The notes beneath the pieces are model-generated. The model was not told the origin of the DNA and did not search any database. It saw only the letters and a list, made by a program, of their open reading frames with translations. Both the position numbers and the translations under genes were made by a program. From CAVRQM01 sp963756975 (GTDB taxonomy: Bacteria; Pseudomonadota; Alphaproteobacteria; Acetobacterales; Acetobacteraceae), in NCBI GenBank assembly GCA_963756975.1, contig CAVWPS010000002.1:744001-808000 (forward strand): DNA of 64,000 nt. The letters run 5' to 3'. Of the stretch, positions 16,960 through 25,735 are shown piece after piece; within the stretch, counting starts at the first letter, position 1, and the number at the start of each line of letters is the position of its first letter.

Positions 16960-18213
16960 CAGGGCGCGCCGAGCTGGTCGGATTGCAGGGCGGCGCGCGC
17001 GTCGAGCAGCGCTTTCGCCCGGTCGGTCCAGGCGGCCATGGCGGCTTTCGCGGCCGGGTCGAGGCCGTCCAGCGCGGTCACGGCACCAGCGAGGTCGCCC
17101 GCCTGCAATCTCTCGTGCGCGGCGGCCAGGATGGTCGCGGCCGGCGGTCCGACCAGGACGTGGTCGCCCTGGCTTACCGTCACCAGCGACTCGATCCGGG
17201 TCAGCATCCGGGCACCGAACTTCTTCCCGGCGGTCGGCGGGACGCTCGCATCCTGCGCCTTTTGGGCGGCGGCGTCGTAGGACAGCCGGAGCGAGGCCTC
17301 GGTCGGCGGCGCCTCGGTCGCGAACCGGGTCAGCGCCGGCGGGGCGTGGGCAATGGTGCCGAGCGGCTTGCCGTTATCGAGCGCGACGGTCGCGGCCGCC
17401 CGGGTCAGGGCCACGGTGGCGCGGGCCTGTGCCGCCTGCGCGCTCGCCTGCGCGGCTTCGGCCTGGGTCTGCGCCTCGGCAAGCTTCTTGCCGAGACCGT
17501 CGAGCTGGTCGGCGATCGTGTTGACGCGCGACAGCAGCGCGGCGTCGGCGGGCGGCGGGGCGGCCGGCGCGGGTGCCGGGGCGGGCTTGTCTTCGAGCGC
17601 CTTCAGCCGCGCTTCGATCGGGCCGAGATCGGGCGCGGAAGCGGGCGTGGCGGGCGTGGACGCAGAGGGCGTGGACGCCGGCGGGCGTGGTCCCGGACGG
17701 ATCAGTCTTCGGCGCGGCGGCGAGGCTCGCGACGTTCTGCTCCAATTCCTTGAGCCGTGCCTCGAGCGGGCCGAGGTCGGCCGTGGCACCACTGGCTGTC
17801 GTGGACGACGGCTTGGCTGCCTGCAGCGCCTCGATGTCGTGGCGCATGCCGGTCCGCGCGTCGACCTCGGCCTGCAAAGACCGCAGCAGCGCGTCCGACT
17901 CGGATTTGGTCGTGCCCTGCGACTGCTCGAGCCCGTCCAGACGATCGTTCAGCTGCTCGCCACGGACGTATTCGTAGCCCACGGCACCGAACAGCAGCAA
18001 AAACCCGAGCGCCACCAGGACGCGCGTGCCGCTACGGCCCCGCACGGGTGGCGGGCTCTCGGCGTTGCGGGGGCGATACGGCGAGCCGCCCTCGATCACA
18101 GGGGACGCCTCCACAGGGGACGCCTCGGCCACCTCGGGCGGAATTTGCGCGGGCGCGTCGTCCGGCGGTGCCGGATCAGGATGCGGCTCTCTCGGGTCGG
18201 TCAGGTCAGACAT
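16959..18213 (-). pseudogene. COG4223 (mitofilin-like) membrane protein, frameshifted
   Basis: The N-terminal frame (from ATG 18213) has a Pro/Glu-rich cytoplasmic part, one membrane span (VLVALGFLLLFGAVGYEYV) and a coiled-coil. The C-terminal frame continues with an Ala-rich coiled-coil (LAEAQTQAEAAQASAQAAQ) and the conserved end, with ESLVTVSQGDHVLVGPPAATIL and AHERLQAGDLAGAVTALDGL. Removing one base in the CCGGCG stretch near 17679 joins both into about 417 residues. COG4223/mitofilin proteins sit between hemD and hemY in many alphaproteobacteria; they are relatives of Mic60, proposed to shape intracytoplasmic membranes. The ATG lies inside the 3' end of hemD. Confidence 0.75.
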
Positions 18214-18899
18214 GCCAAAAGCTCATCCTGTGTGGGCCGGGATGCAACACGGATGTCGGCAAACGGCAAGAGGGGCAGCGCCGCGGCGACCGCCGGCGAC
18301 AGCGCCAGCGCCCTGATCCCGGCGAAGGCGGAACCGAGCCGGTGGCGCGAAACGGCCCGGCCGAACGCCTGCGCCGACATCGCCGAGTAGAACAGAACCG
18401 CCCCGATTCGTTCGCCGCGCAAGGCGTCGATCACGGGCCGGGGCAACGATCCGACCGGACGCGCCGTATACGCGACCCGCCGCAACACGCTGAAGCCACG
18501 CGCTTTCGCCGCCGCCAGCAAGCCGAGCCCCTGCCCTTCCCCGGCCGCGAGCAACAGCGGGCCGCCCTGCGGATCGACGCACATCGGCAGCAACGCGGCC
18601 AGCGCCGCCGCGTCCCGGCCGGCGCTGCTGACCCGCCAGAATCCGGCGGCGCGGGCGCGGGCGGCGGTCGCGTCGCCGACCGCCAGCACCGGGCGGCCGT
18701 GCAGCGAGTCCGGCAGGCCCGCGACCGCGTTGGCGCTGGTCAGCAGGATCGCCTGGATCGGCACCGACGGCAGCCGGACCGGTCGCGGCTCGATCCGCAG
18801 CGAACAGGCGATCAGGGGTGTCCATCCGAGTTCGGTCAGCCGGGCGGCCGTGGCGGTGGCGTCCGGCTCCGGCCGGGTGACGAGGACGCTACGGTTCAA
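18201..18899 (-). CDS. hemD: Uroporphyrinogen-III synthase
   Basis: HemD closes hydroxymethylbilane with inversion of ring D to give uroporphyrinogen III. The 232-residue protein shows the divergent but recognisable family pattern: VLVTRPEPDATATAARL at the start, ILLTSANAV, PVLAVGDATAARARAAGF, LLLAAGEGQG and AVLFYSAMSAQAFGRAV. Identity is strongly supported by position: its ATG overlaps the hemC stop by 11 bases, and it precedes the COG4223 gene and hemY. Confidence 0.9.
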   Translation of the reverse strand: MNRSVLVTRPEPDATATAARLTELGWTPLIACSLRIEPRPVRLPSVPIQAILLTSANAVAGLPDSLHGRPVLAVGDATAARARAAGFWRVSSAGRDAAALAALLPMCVDPQGGPLLLAAGEGQGLGLLAAAKARGFSVLRRVAYTARPVGSLPRPVIDALRGERIGAVLFYSAMSAQAFGRAVSRHRLGSAFAGIRALALSPAVAAALPLLPFADIRVASRPTQDELLACLT

Positions 18900-19923
18900 A
18901 TATGTCCGCCGGACTGTCGCGGCGCAGTTCGCGGCCGAGCTCGATGCCGAGCCGCTCCCCGTCGTCGACCCCGCCCTCGATCGTGCGCTTGAGCAGGAAC
19001 GTGCCGTCGGCCCGGGCCACGAGGCCGGTCAGCCGCAGCCGGGTCTGCCTGCCGGGCTCGGCCGGGTCCGGCGTCAGGATCGCGTGCCCGCCGATCGGCG
19101 TGCGGCACGAGCCGTCCAGCTCGGCGAGCAGCGCCCGCTCGGCCGCCGCGATCTTCGACGCCCGCCAATCCTCGATCCCGCCCAGCATCTGGCGCAGATC
19201 GGTGTCGCCCTCGCGCACCGTGACGCCGACCATGCCCTGTCCGGCCGACGGCACCATGATCTCGGGGTCGAGCACGAAGGCCGCCACCGATTCGAGGCCG
19301 AGGCGGCGCAGGCCGGCCAGCGCGAGCAGGCTCGCGTCGCAGACGCCGCGCGCGAGCTTGTCGAGCCGTGTGTGGACGTTGCCGCGCAACAGCTCGATCC
19401 GGAGGTCGGGGCGGGCGTGCAGCAGTTGCGCTTGCCGGCGGACCGAGCTGGTGCCGATGACCGCGCCGTGCGCGAGGCCCGAATACGGATCGTCGCGGTC
19501 GGGCAGCGTGCGCCCCGGCGGCAGGATCAGCGCGTCGCGGGAATCCTCGCGCGGCAGCACGCAGGCGAGCACGATGCCGGGGGGCAGCGTGGTTTCCAGG
19601 TCCTTGAGGCTGTGAACGGCGAAATCGACCCGGCCATCGGCCAGCGCCTCGTGGATTTCCTTCGCGAACAGCCCCTTGCCGCCGATTTCCGCCAGCCGGC
19701 GGTCCTGCACGGCGTCGCCGGTGGTGCGGATCGGGTGCTCCTCGAACACATCCATCGTCCGCAGCACCGGGCAGAAATGCCGCAGCGTCGCGAGGAAGGC
19801 GCGGGTTTGGACCAGCGCCAGCGGCGACGGGCGGGTGCCGACCCGGAGCGGCAAGCGTCGTACGTGGGGAGGGAGCCGCATCCCTTTGGCGGGGGCGGCG
19901 GGCGCGGGGTGGCCGGCGGACAT
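18889..19923 (-). CDS. hemC: Hydroxymethylbilane synthase (porphobilinogen deaminase)
   Basis: HemC polymerises four porphobilinogens. The 344-residue protein has LRVGTRPSPLALVQT, HPIRTTGDAVQDRRLAEIGGKG, FAVHSLKDLET, GTSSVRRQAQLL, LLRGNVHTRLDKL and, in the C-terminal domain, ELDGSCRTPIGG, whose Cys carries the dipyrromethane cofactor. An N-terminal extension of ~25 residues precedes the conserved start, so an internal start such as MRLPPHV is possible. It heads the minus-strand chain and is divergent from tsaD with only 36 bases between the two starts. Confidence 0.95.
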   Translation of the reverse strand: MSAGHPAPAAPAKGMRLPPHVRRLPLRVGTRPSPLALVQTRAFLATLRHFCPVLRTMDVFEEHPIRTTGDAVQDRRLAEIGGKGLFAKEIHEALADGRVDFAVHSLKDLETTLPPGIVLACVLPREDSRDALILPPGRTLPDRDDPYSGLAHGAVIGTSSVRRQAQLLHARPDLRIELLRGNVHTRLDKLARGVCDASLLALAGLRRLGLESVAAFVLDPEIMVPSAGQGMVGVTVREGDTDLRQMLGGIEDWRASKIAAAERALLAELDGSCRTPIGGHAILTPDPAEPGRQTRLRLTGLVARADGTFLLKRTIEGGVDDGERLGIELGRELRRDSPADIFEP

Positions 19924-19959
19924 GGCGGTGCTCTAGAACCTCGGGACTATGAAGGAAAG

Positions 19960-21009
19960 ATGGCGGTGACCGGCGCGGCCGGCAGAGGCCCCGTGCTCGG
20001 GATCGAGACTTCTTGCGACGAGACGGCGGTCGCGATCCTGGCCCGCGACGGGACGGTGCTGGCGCAGACCCTGCTGAGCCAGACCGAGCACGCGGCGTTC
20101 GGCGGCGTGGTGCCGGAGGTGGCGGCGCGGGCGCACCTCGCACACCTGCCGGCCATGATCTCGGCGACGCTGGACGCGGCGGGTTTGCGTGTCCGCGATC
20201 TCGGCGGCATCGCGGCCAGCACCGGGCCCGGCCTGATCGGCGGGCTCATCGTCGGCAGCGGGGTCGCCAAGGGGATGGCGATGGCGGCCGGGTTGCCGTT
20301 CGTGGCCGTGAACCATCTGGAGGCGCACGCGCTGACCGCGCGGCTGCCGTGGCTCGAGCGGCCGGCGACGTTTCCCTACCTGTTGATCCTGCTGTCGGGC
20401 GGGCATTGCCAATGCGTCGCGGTGGACGGCGTCGGCCGGTATCGCAGGCTCGGCGGCACGATCGACGACGCGGTGGGCGAGGCGTTCGACAAGGTGGCGA
20501 AGCTGCTCGGCCTGCCATGGCCCGGCGGCCCCGCCTTGGAGCGGCTGGCGGAGAAGGGCGATGCGGCGGCGGTGGAGCTGCCGAGGCCGATGATCGGGCG
20601 GCCGGGGTGCGACTTCTCGTTCTCGGGGCTGAAGACGGCGGTGGCCCGGAAACTGGACGCGTTGCCGCCCGGCGCTCTCACGATGGATGAGGCGGCCGAT
20701 CTCGCGGCCAGTTTTCAGCGCGCGGTGGCCGACGTGCTGGCGGACCGGGCGCGTCATGCGGCCGACATGATGCCGGACGCGACCTGCGCGGTGGTGGCCG
20801 GCGGGGTCGCGGCCAATCGCACGATCCGGGCGGCGCTGACCGGGGCGCTCGCCCCGCTGCCGCTGGTGGCGCCGCCGGTCGCACTCTGCACCGACAACGC
20901 GGTGATGGTCGCGTGGTGCGGGATCGAGCGGCTGCGGCTCGGTCTGGCCGACGGGCTCGACACCCCGCCCCGGCCGCGCTGGCCGCTCGACGAGATGCGC
21001 GCGGCTTGA
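19960..21009 (+). CDS. tsaD: tRNA N6-adenosine threonylcarbamoyltransferase
   Basis: TsaD transfers the threonylcarbamoyl group to A37 of ANN-decoding tRNAs. The 349-residue protein shows VLGIETSCDETAVAIL, HAAFGGVVPEVAARAHL, the metal-binding VNHLEAHALTA (HxExH type), LLSGGHCQ and GGVAANRTIR. The ATG at 19960 has AAGGA only three bases upstream; the GTG two codons later would have better spacing, so the exact start is open. The stop overlaps the TTG of rlmJ. Confidence 0.95.
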   Translation: MAVTGAAGRGPVLGIETSCDETAVAILARDGTVLAQTLLSQTEHAAFGGVVPEVAARAHLAHLPAMISATLDAAGLRVRDLGGIAASTGPGLIGGLIVGSGVAKGMAMAAGLPFVAVNHLEAHALTARLPWLERPATFPYLLILLSGGHCQCVAVDGVGRYRRLGGTIDDAVGEAFDKVAKLLGLPWPGGPALERLAEKGDAAAVELPRPMIGRPGCDFSFSGLKTAVARKLDALPPGALTMDEAADLAASFQRAVADVLADRARHAADMMPDATCAVVAGGVAANRTIRAALTGALAPLPLVAPPVALCTDNAVMVAWCGIERLRLGLADGLDTPPRPRWPLDEMRAA

Positions 21010-21816
21010 ACTACCGGCACGCCTTTCACGCGGGCAACTTCGCCGACTGCGTGAAGCACGCGATCCTCGTCTGGTGCTTCGGCGCGATGCAGCGAAAGCC
21101 GGCCGGCGTGTTCGTGCTCGACACGCATGCCGGGGTCGGCCGCTACGATCTGACGGCGAGCGAGGCCGCGCGGACCGGCGAGTGGCGCGACGGGATCGGG
21201 CGGCTGCTGGACGACACGCCGCCGGCGCTGGCGGATTACGTGGCTCTGGTGCGGGACGACCTGTATCCGGGCAGCCCGGCCTTGGTGCGGGCGCTGTTGC
21301 GTCCGGTCGACCGGCTGGCGTGCTGCGAGCTGCACCCGGCCGACGCGGGGGCGTTAAAGGTGCTGTTCCGGCTGGACGATCAGGTCGCGGTCCATCTGCG
21401 CGACGGGTTCGGCGCGGTGGGCGCGCTGCTGCCGCCGGCCGGATCTGCGGCGGGCACTGGTGCTGATCGACCCGCCGTACGAGGTCGCGGACGACGCGGC
21501 GCGGGTCGCCGAGGCGATGCGGGTTGCGCGGCAAAGGATGCCGGGCGCGACGGTGCTCGCCTGGTATCCGGTCAAGCACCGCGCCCCGGTCCGGGCGCTG
21601 CACGCCGCGATCGGCGTGCCGGATGTGGTCGCGGCGGAGCTTTGGTTGCGCGAACCGCTCGATCCGGCGCGGTTGAACGGGTGCGGGTTGCTGATCGCCA
21701 ATCCGCCGTTCGGGTTCGAGGATGGGTTGACGCCGATCCTGGCAGCTTTGCTGGACCGGCTCGGGACGCGCGATCCCGGCGAGGGGTTCGGGTTGGTTCG
21801 GGTGACCGGGGAATGA
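21006..21816 (+). pseudogene. rlmJ: 23S rRNA (adenine2030-N6)-methyltransferase, frameshifted
   Basis: RlmJ methylates A2030 of 23S rRNA. The first frame starts at TTG 21006 (TTGA overlap with tsaD) with NYRHAFHAGNFADCVKH, the family signature, then FVLDTHAGVGRYDL and VRALLRPVDRLACCELHP. The second frame begins DLRRALVLIDPPYEV with the catalytic DPPY and ends with NPPFGFED. One extra G near 21438 separates the two; deleting it restores LLPPPDLRRALVLIDPPYE. The repaired length of about 269 residues is normal for the family. Confidence 0.88.
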
Positions 21817-23453
21817 GCGAGGCCGGTGCGCGTTTGAAGGGCCCCTCACCCCGGCCCTCTCCCGAAAAGGGCGAGGGAGACGGGCGGCGGGTTGGGGGAA
21901 TGTTGCGCGGCATTCTGACCGTCGGCGGCTGGACGATGGCGAGCCGGGTGCTCGGGCTTTTGCGCGACACGCTGCTGGCGACGTTCCTCGGTGCGGGCCT
22001 GGTCGCCGACGCGTTTTTCGTCGCGAACCGGCTGCCGAACCTGTTCCGGCGGCTGTTCGGCGAGGGCGCGTTCAATGCCGCGTTCGTGCCGTCGTTCACC
22101 GGGCTGCTCACCACCGAGGGTCGCGAGAGCGCCGCGCATTTCGCCGAGGAGGCGATGGCGGTGCTGGCGTTCTGGCTGATCGGGATCTCGGTGCTGGCCG
22201 AGGTTTTCATGCCGCAGGTGATGGGCGTGCTGGCCCCGGGCTTCGTCCACGATCCGGCGAAATTCCAGCTCGTGGTGACGCTGGGGCGGATCACCTTCCC
22301 CTACATGCCGCTGATCTGCCTCGTCGCGGTGATGAGCGGCATCCTGAACGGGCTCGACCGGTTCGCCGCCGCCGCCGCGGCACCCGTTCTCTACAACCTG
22401 ACCTCGATCGGCTTCATGCTCGGCCTGCTGCACGTGCTGCCGACCGCCGGGCATGCGATGGCGGTCGGCGTCAGCGTGTCCGGGTTGTTCCAGCTCGCAC
22501 TCGTCGTGTGGGCGGTGCGCCGCGCCGGGTTGCGCCTGCACGTCCCGAGACCGCGCCTGACGCCGCGAGTGAAGACGCTGCTGCGGCGGATGGGGCCGGG
22601 GCTGCTCGGCGCGGGGGTGACGCAGCTCAATCTCTCGGTCGACGTCATCATCGGCTCGCTGCTGCCGGCCGGGACGGTGTCGGTGCTGTATTACGCCGAC
22701 CGCATCAACCAGCTGCCGCTCGGCGTGCTCGGCACCGCGATCGGCACGGCGCTGCTGCCGACGCTGTCGCGGCAGGTGTTGCTGCCGGACCGGGCGATCG
22801 CGCTGACGACGATGAACCGGGCGATGGAATACGCGCTGCTGCTGACGCTGCCGGCCGCCCTAGGGCTGGCTGTCGCGGCCGAGCCGATCCTGGCCAGCCT
22901 GTTCGGCTACGGCGCGTTCACCGCCCACGCGGTCCAGTTGTCCGCCGGCGCGCTCAGGGCCTACGCGCTCGGCCTGCCCGCGTTCGTGCTGGTCAAAGTG
23001 CTGGTCCCGGGATTTTTCGCGCGCGGCGATACCGGTACGCCGGTCAAGATCGGGCTGATCTCGATCGGGCTGAACCTCGCGCTCAATCTGGCGCTGATGC
23101 GGCCGTTGCAGGCGCAGGGCCCGGCGCTCGCCTCCGCCCTCGCCGCCTGGTTCAACGTCGGCGGCCTGGTCGTGCTGCTGGCGCGGCGCGGCGCGTTCGC
23201 GTCGGATGCGGTGCTGCGGCGCCGGGTGCTCGGCATGGCGATCGCGACGGCCGCGATGGGCGTGGTGGTCGGCGTCATCGTGTCCGTGTTGCCGTCGCCG
23301 ATGACGCTGGCGGCGATCCCGCGCGCGGCCTGTCTGGTCGCCGAACTCGCGGCCGGCGGGCTGATCTATGCGCTGGCCGGACAGGCGCTCGGCGCGTTCG
23401 ACGCGCGGGCCCTGTTGCGAAGGCGCGGCCGACCGGGGACAACGCCGGCATGA
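21813..23453 (+). CDS. murJ: Lipid II flippase MurJ
   Basis: MurJ flips lipid II across the inner membrane for peptidoglycan synthesis. The conserved protein starts MLRGILTVGGWTMASRVLG (ATG 21900) and shows RDTLLATFLGAGLVADAFFVANRLPN, FRRLFGEGAFNAAFVPSF and about 14 membrane spans. An in-frame ATG at 21813 overlaps the rlmJ stop (ATGA) and would add 29 residues that are the translation of a REP-like repeat (21840-21886). I give the longer form because the overlap is the rule here, but 21900 may be the true start. GGGGGA directly abuts the 21900 ATG, too close for a good ribosome site. Confidence 0.93.
   Translation: MSEAGARLKGPSPRPSPEKGEGDGRRVGGMLRGILTVGGWTMASRVLGLLRDTLLATFLGAGLVADAFFVANRLPNLFRRLFGEGAFNAAFVPSFTGLLTTEGRESAAHFAEEAMAVLAFWLIGISVLAEVFMPQVMGVLAPGFVHDPAKFQLVVTLGRITFPYMPLICLVAVMSGILNGLDRFAAAAAAPVLYNLTSIGFMLGLLHVLPTAGHAMAVGVSVSGLFQLALVVWAVRRAGLRLHVPRPRLTPRVKTLLRRMGPGLLGAGVTQLNLSVDVIIGSLLPAGTVSVLYYADRINQLPLGVLGTAIGTALLPTLSRQVLLPDRAIALTTMNRAMEYALLLTLPAALGLAVAAEPILASLFGYGAFTAHAVQLSAGALRAYALGLPAFVLVKVLVPGFFARGDTGTPVKIGLISIGLNLALNLALMRPLQAQGPALASALAAWFNVGGLVVLLARRGAFASDAVLRRRVLGMAIATAAMGVVVGVIVSVLPSPMTLAAIPRAACLVAELAAGGLIYALAGQALGAFDARALLRRRGRPGTTPA
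21840..21886. repeat. REP-like palindromic repeat inside the murJ 5' region
   Basis: The stretch has the typical CCCCTCACCCC-GGCCCTCTCCC-GAAAA-GGGCGAGGG layout of a widespread class of intergenic palindromic repeats. CCCTCTCCC pairs with GGGCGAGGG (one mismatch) around a GAAAA loop. Here it lies between the rlmJ stop and the conserved start of murJ and is open in the murJ frame. No second copy is visible in the window. Confidence 0.6.
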
Positions 23454-24454
23454 ACCGCATCCTTTCCGGCATCCAGCCCACGGGCGTGCCGACGCTCGGC
23501 AACTATCTCGGCGCGATCCGCAACTGGGTCGCCCTGCAGGACACGCACGAGTGCCTGTTCTGCGTCGTCGACCTGCACGCGCTGACCGTGTTCCAGGACC
23601 CCGCCTCGCTGGCCGTCAACACGCGCGAACTCGCGGCGAGCCTGCTCGCGTGCGGCATCGACCCCGAGCGGCACATCCTGTTCCACCAGTCGGCGGTGCA
23701 CGCGCATGTGCGGCTCGGCTGGCTGTTCACGTGCGTGGCACGGATGGGCTGGCTGAACCGGATGACGCAGTGGAAGGACAAGGCCGGCAAGGACAAGGAG
23801 GCCGTGTCGTCCGGCCTGTTCGTCTATCCGAACCTGATGGCGGCCGACATCATGGCGTACCACGCGACGCATGTGCCGGTCGGCGACGACCAGCGGCAGC
23901 ATCTGGAGCTGGCGCGCGACATCGCCGACAAGTTCAACCACGATTATTGTGGCGGCGAGCGGTTCTTTCCGGAGATCGAGCCGCTGATCCTGGGGCCGGC
24001 GGCGCGGGTGATGAGCCTGCGCGACGGGATGCGGAAGATGAGCAAATCCGATCCGTCCGACCAAAGCCGGATCAACCTGACCGACGACGCGGATACGATC
24101 GCGCTGAAAATCCGGAAGGCGAAGACGGACCCGGAGCCGTTGCCGGCGTCCGTCGAGGGGCTGGAGGGGCGGCCCGAGGCGCGCAACCTGATCACGATCC
24201 ACGCGGCGCTGACCGACACGGATGCGGCCGGCGTGCTGCGCGACTTCGGCGGGCGCGGGTTCGGCGACTACAAGCGCGCGCTGACCGAGGTGCTGGTCGA
24301 CAAGCTGGCGCCGATCGCCGCCGAGACCACGCGGCTATTGGCCGACCCCGGCCATGTCGAGGGCGTGCTGCGGGCCGGGGCGAGGCGGGCGGCGGCCATC
24401 GCGGACCCGATCGTGGCCGAGGCGGAGCGGCTGGTCGGGTTGCTGCCGGGCTGA
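23450..24454 (+). CDS. trpS: Tryptophanyl-tRNA synthetase
   Basis: Class I aminoacyl-tRNA synthetase charging tRNA-Trp. The 334-residue protein (usual ~330-350) has SGIQPTGVPTLGNYLGAI carrying the HIGH-equivalent TLGN, CVVDLHALTV, MTQWKDKAG, SGLFVYPNLMAADI, VPVGDDQRQHLEL and the KMSKS loop RKMSKSDPSD. The ATG overlaps the murJ stop (ATGA). All expected motifs are intact. Confidence 0.97.
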   Translation: MNRILSGIQPTGVPTLGNYLGAIRNWVALQDTHECLFCVVDLHALTVFQDPASLAVNTRELAASLLACGIDPERHILFHQSAVHAHVRLGWLFTCVARMGWLNRMTQWKDKAGKDKEAVSSGLFVYPNLMAADIMAYHATHVPVGDDQRQHLELARDIADKFNHDYCGGERFFPEIEPLILGPAARVMSLRDGMRKMSKSDPSDQSRINLTDDADTIALKIRKAKTDPEPLPASVEGLEGRPEARNLITIHAALTDTDAAGVLRDFGGRGFGDYKRALTEVLVDKLAPIAAETTRLLADPGHVEGVLRAGARRAAAIADPIVAEAERLVGLLPG

Positions 24455-24539
24455 GCGGCGTCATCCGGCGCCGCGACAATGCCGGGCGCGGCCGGACGGG
24501 TGGCGCGACCAAACCGCCGATCCGCGCTACACAGCGTCC

Positions 24540-25118
24540 ATGCTGACCGACCTGCCGAACCTGCTCACCCTGTCGCGCATCGCCGCGATCCCGCTGATGG
24601 TCGCCCTCGCCAGCCTTCGCACGCCGGCGGGCGACGCCGCCGCGTGCGCCGTGTTCGGGCTTGCCGGCCTCACCGACTGGCTCGACGGGCGGCTCGCGCG
24701 ATCATGGGCGCAGTCGTCCGACATCGGCCGCATGCTGGACCCGATCGCCGACAAGCTGCTGGTGGGGGCGACGCTGATGGTGCTGGTCGGGCTCGGCCGC
24801 ACGACACCGCTCGGCCTGTATCCGGCGATCGTCATCCTGTGCCGCGAAATCCTGGTCAGCGGGTTGCGCGAATACCTCGCCGGGCTCGCGATCGGGCTGC
24901 CCGTCACCCGGCTCGCGAAATGGAAGACCGGCGCGCAGATGGCCGCCCTCGGCACGCTGCTGGCGGGCGACGAGACGGCACGGCTGCTGCACCTGCCGAT
25001 CCCCGCCTCCAGCATCGGCGAGCTGCTGCTGTGGCTGGCCGCCGGGCTTACCCTGATCACCGGCTGGGATTATCTGGTCGCGGGCCTGCGCCACGCGACC
25101 GCGCCGGCCGTGCGCTGA
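24540..25118 (+). CDS. pgsA: CDP-diacylglycerol-glycerol-3-phosphate phosphatidyltransferase
   Basis: PgsA makes phosphatidylglycerophosphate, the committed step to phosphatidylglycerol, which Lgt in this same window consumes. The 192-residue membrane protein begins LPNLLTLSRIAAIPLM and has the CDP-alcohol motif with the exact DGx2ARx8Gx3Dx3D spacing (DGRLAR ... GRMLDPIAD). About five membrane spans follow the motif. The ATG at 24540 is 85 bases after trpS; no strong ribosome site is seen. Confidence 0.93.
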   Translation: MLTDLPNLLTLSRIAAIPLMVALASLRTPAGDAAACAVFGLAGLTDWLDGRLARSWAQSSDIGRMLDPIADKLLVGATLMVLVGLGRTTPLGLYPAIVILCREILVSGLREYLAGLAIGLPVTRLAKWKTGAQMAALGTLLAGDETARLLHLPIPASSIGELLLWLAAGLTLITGWDYLVAGLRHATAPAVR

Positions 25119-25128
25119 CAGTCGCGCG

Positions 25129-25659
25129 ATGAACGTCCTCGGGATCGCCGGCTGGTCGGGGGCGGGCAAGACGACGCTGATCGAACGCCTGCTGCCGCTG
25201 CTGCTGGCGCGAGACATCACCGTGTCGACCGTGAAGGCGACCCATCACGGCGTCGACCTCGACGAACCCGGCAAGGACAGTTTCAGGCACCGCGCGGCCG
25301 GCGCGGCCGAGGTGATGCTGGTGTCGGAAAGCCGCTGGGCGCTGCTGCGCGAGACCGCCGGGCGTCCGCCGATCGAGTCGCTGCTGTCGCGGCTGGCGCC
25401 GGTCGATCTGGTGCTGGTCGAGGGCTACCGGAACGACGCCATGCCGAAGCTCGAGGTGCACCGGCCGGGGCTGAACCGGCCGCCGCTGTGGCCCGGACGG
25501 CCCGACATCCTGGCCGTCGCGACCGACGACCCGGCGCTGTCACCCGGCGACAACCGGCCGGCGCTGCCGCTCGGCGACCCTGCTGCAATTGTAACGTGGC
25601 TGATACACACCCTGGACATACGGCCGGGCTCCGGCCCGCCGGGGGCCATGGCGGCTTGA
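25129..25659 (+). CDS. mobB: Molybdopterin-guanine dinucleotide biosynthesis protein B
   Basis: MobB is a GTP-binding P-loop adaptor that assists MobA in forming the molybdopterin guanine dinucleotide cofactor. The 176-residue protein has the Walker A motif GIAGWSGAGKTTLIERLLP, VSTVKATHHGVDLDEPGKDSFRHR, and the switch region LVLVEGYRNDAMPKLEVHRP. Ten bases separate it from pgsA; moaD and moaE follow after one lipoprotein gene, so the molybdenum cofactor genes form a group here. Confidence 0.92.
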   Translation: MNVLGIAGWSGAGKTTLIERLLPLLLARDITVSTVKATHHGVDLDEPGKDSFRHRAAGAAEVMLVSESRWALLRETAGRPPIESLLSRLAPVDLVLVEGYRNDAMPKLEVHRPGLNRPPLWPGRPDILAVATDDPALSPGDNRPALPLGDPAAIVTWLIHTLDIRPGSGPPGAMAA

Positions 25660-25699
25660 GCGGGCGCTCGGTCACGGGCACAACGCCTATGAAACTCGG

Positions 25700-25720
25700 C
25701 CCGGTCGCGAACTGACCGGG
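25700..25720. terminator. Hairpin between mobB and the following lipoprotein gene
   Basis: CCCGGTC at 25700-25706 pairs perfectly with GACCGGG at 25714-25720 around a 7-base loop. It lies 40 bases after the mobB stop and just before the ribosome site of the next gene. No T run follows, so it may be an attenuating or processing hairpin instead of a terminator. Confidence 0.35.
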
Positions 25721-25735
25721 GTGGAAGGATACCGG

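Noticed and set aside
18901..19960. In-frame plus-strand extension upstream of tsaD
   Set aside because: It is antisense to hemC; the TsaD family begins at VLGIETSCDETA, so the ATG at 19960 is used.
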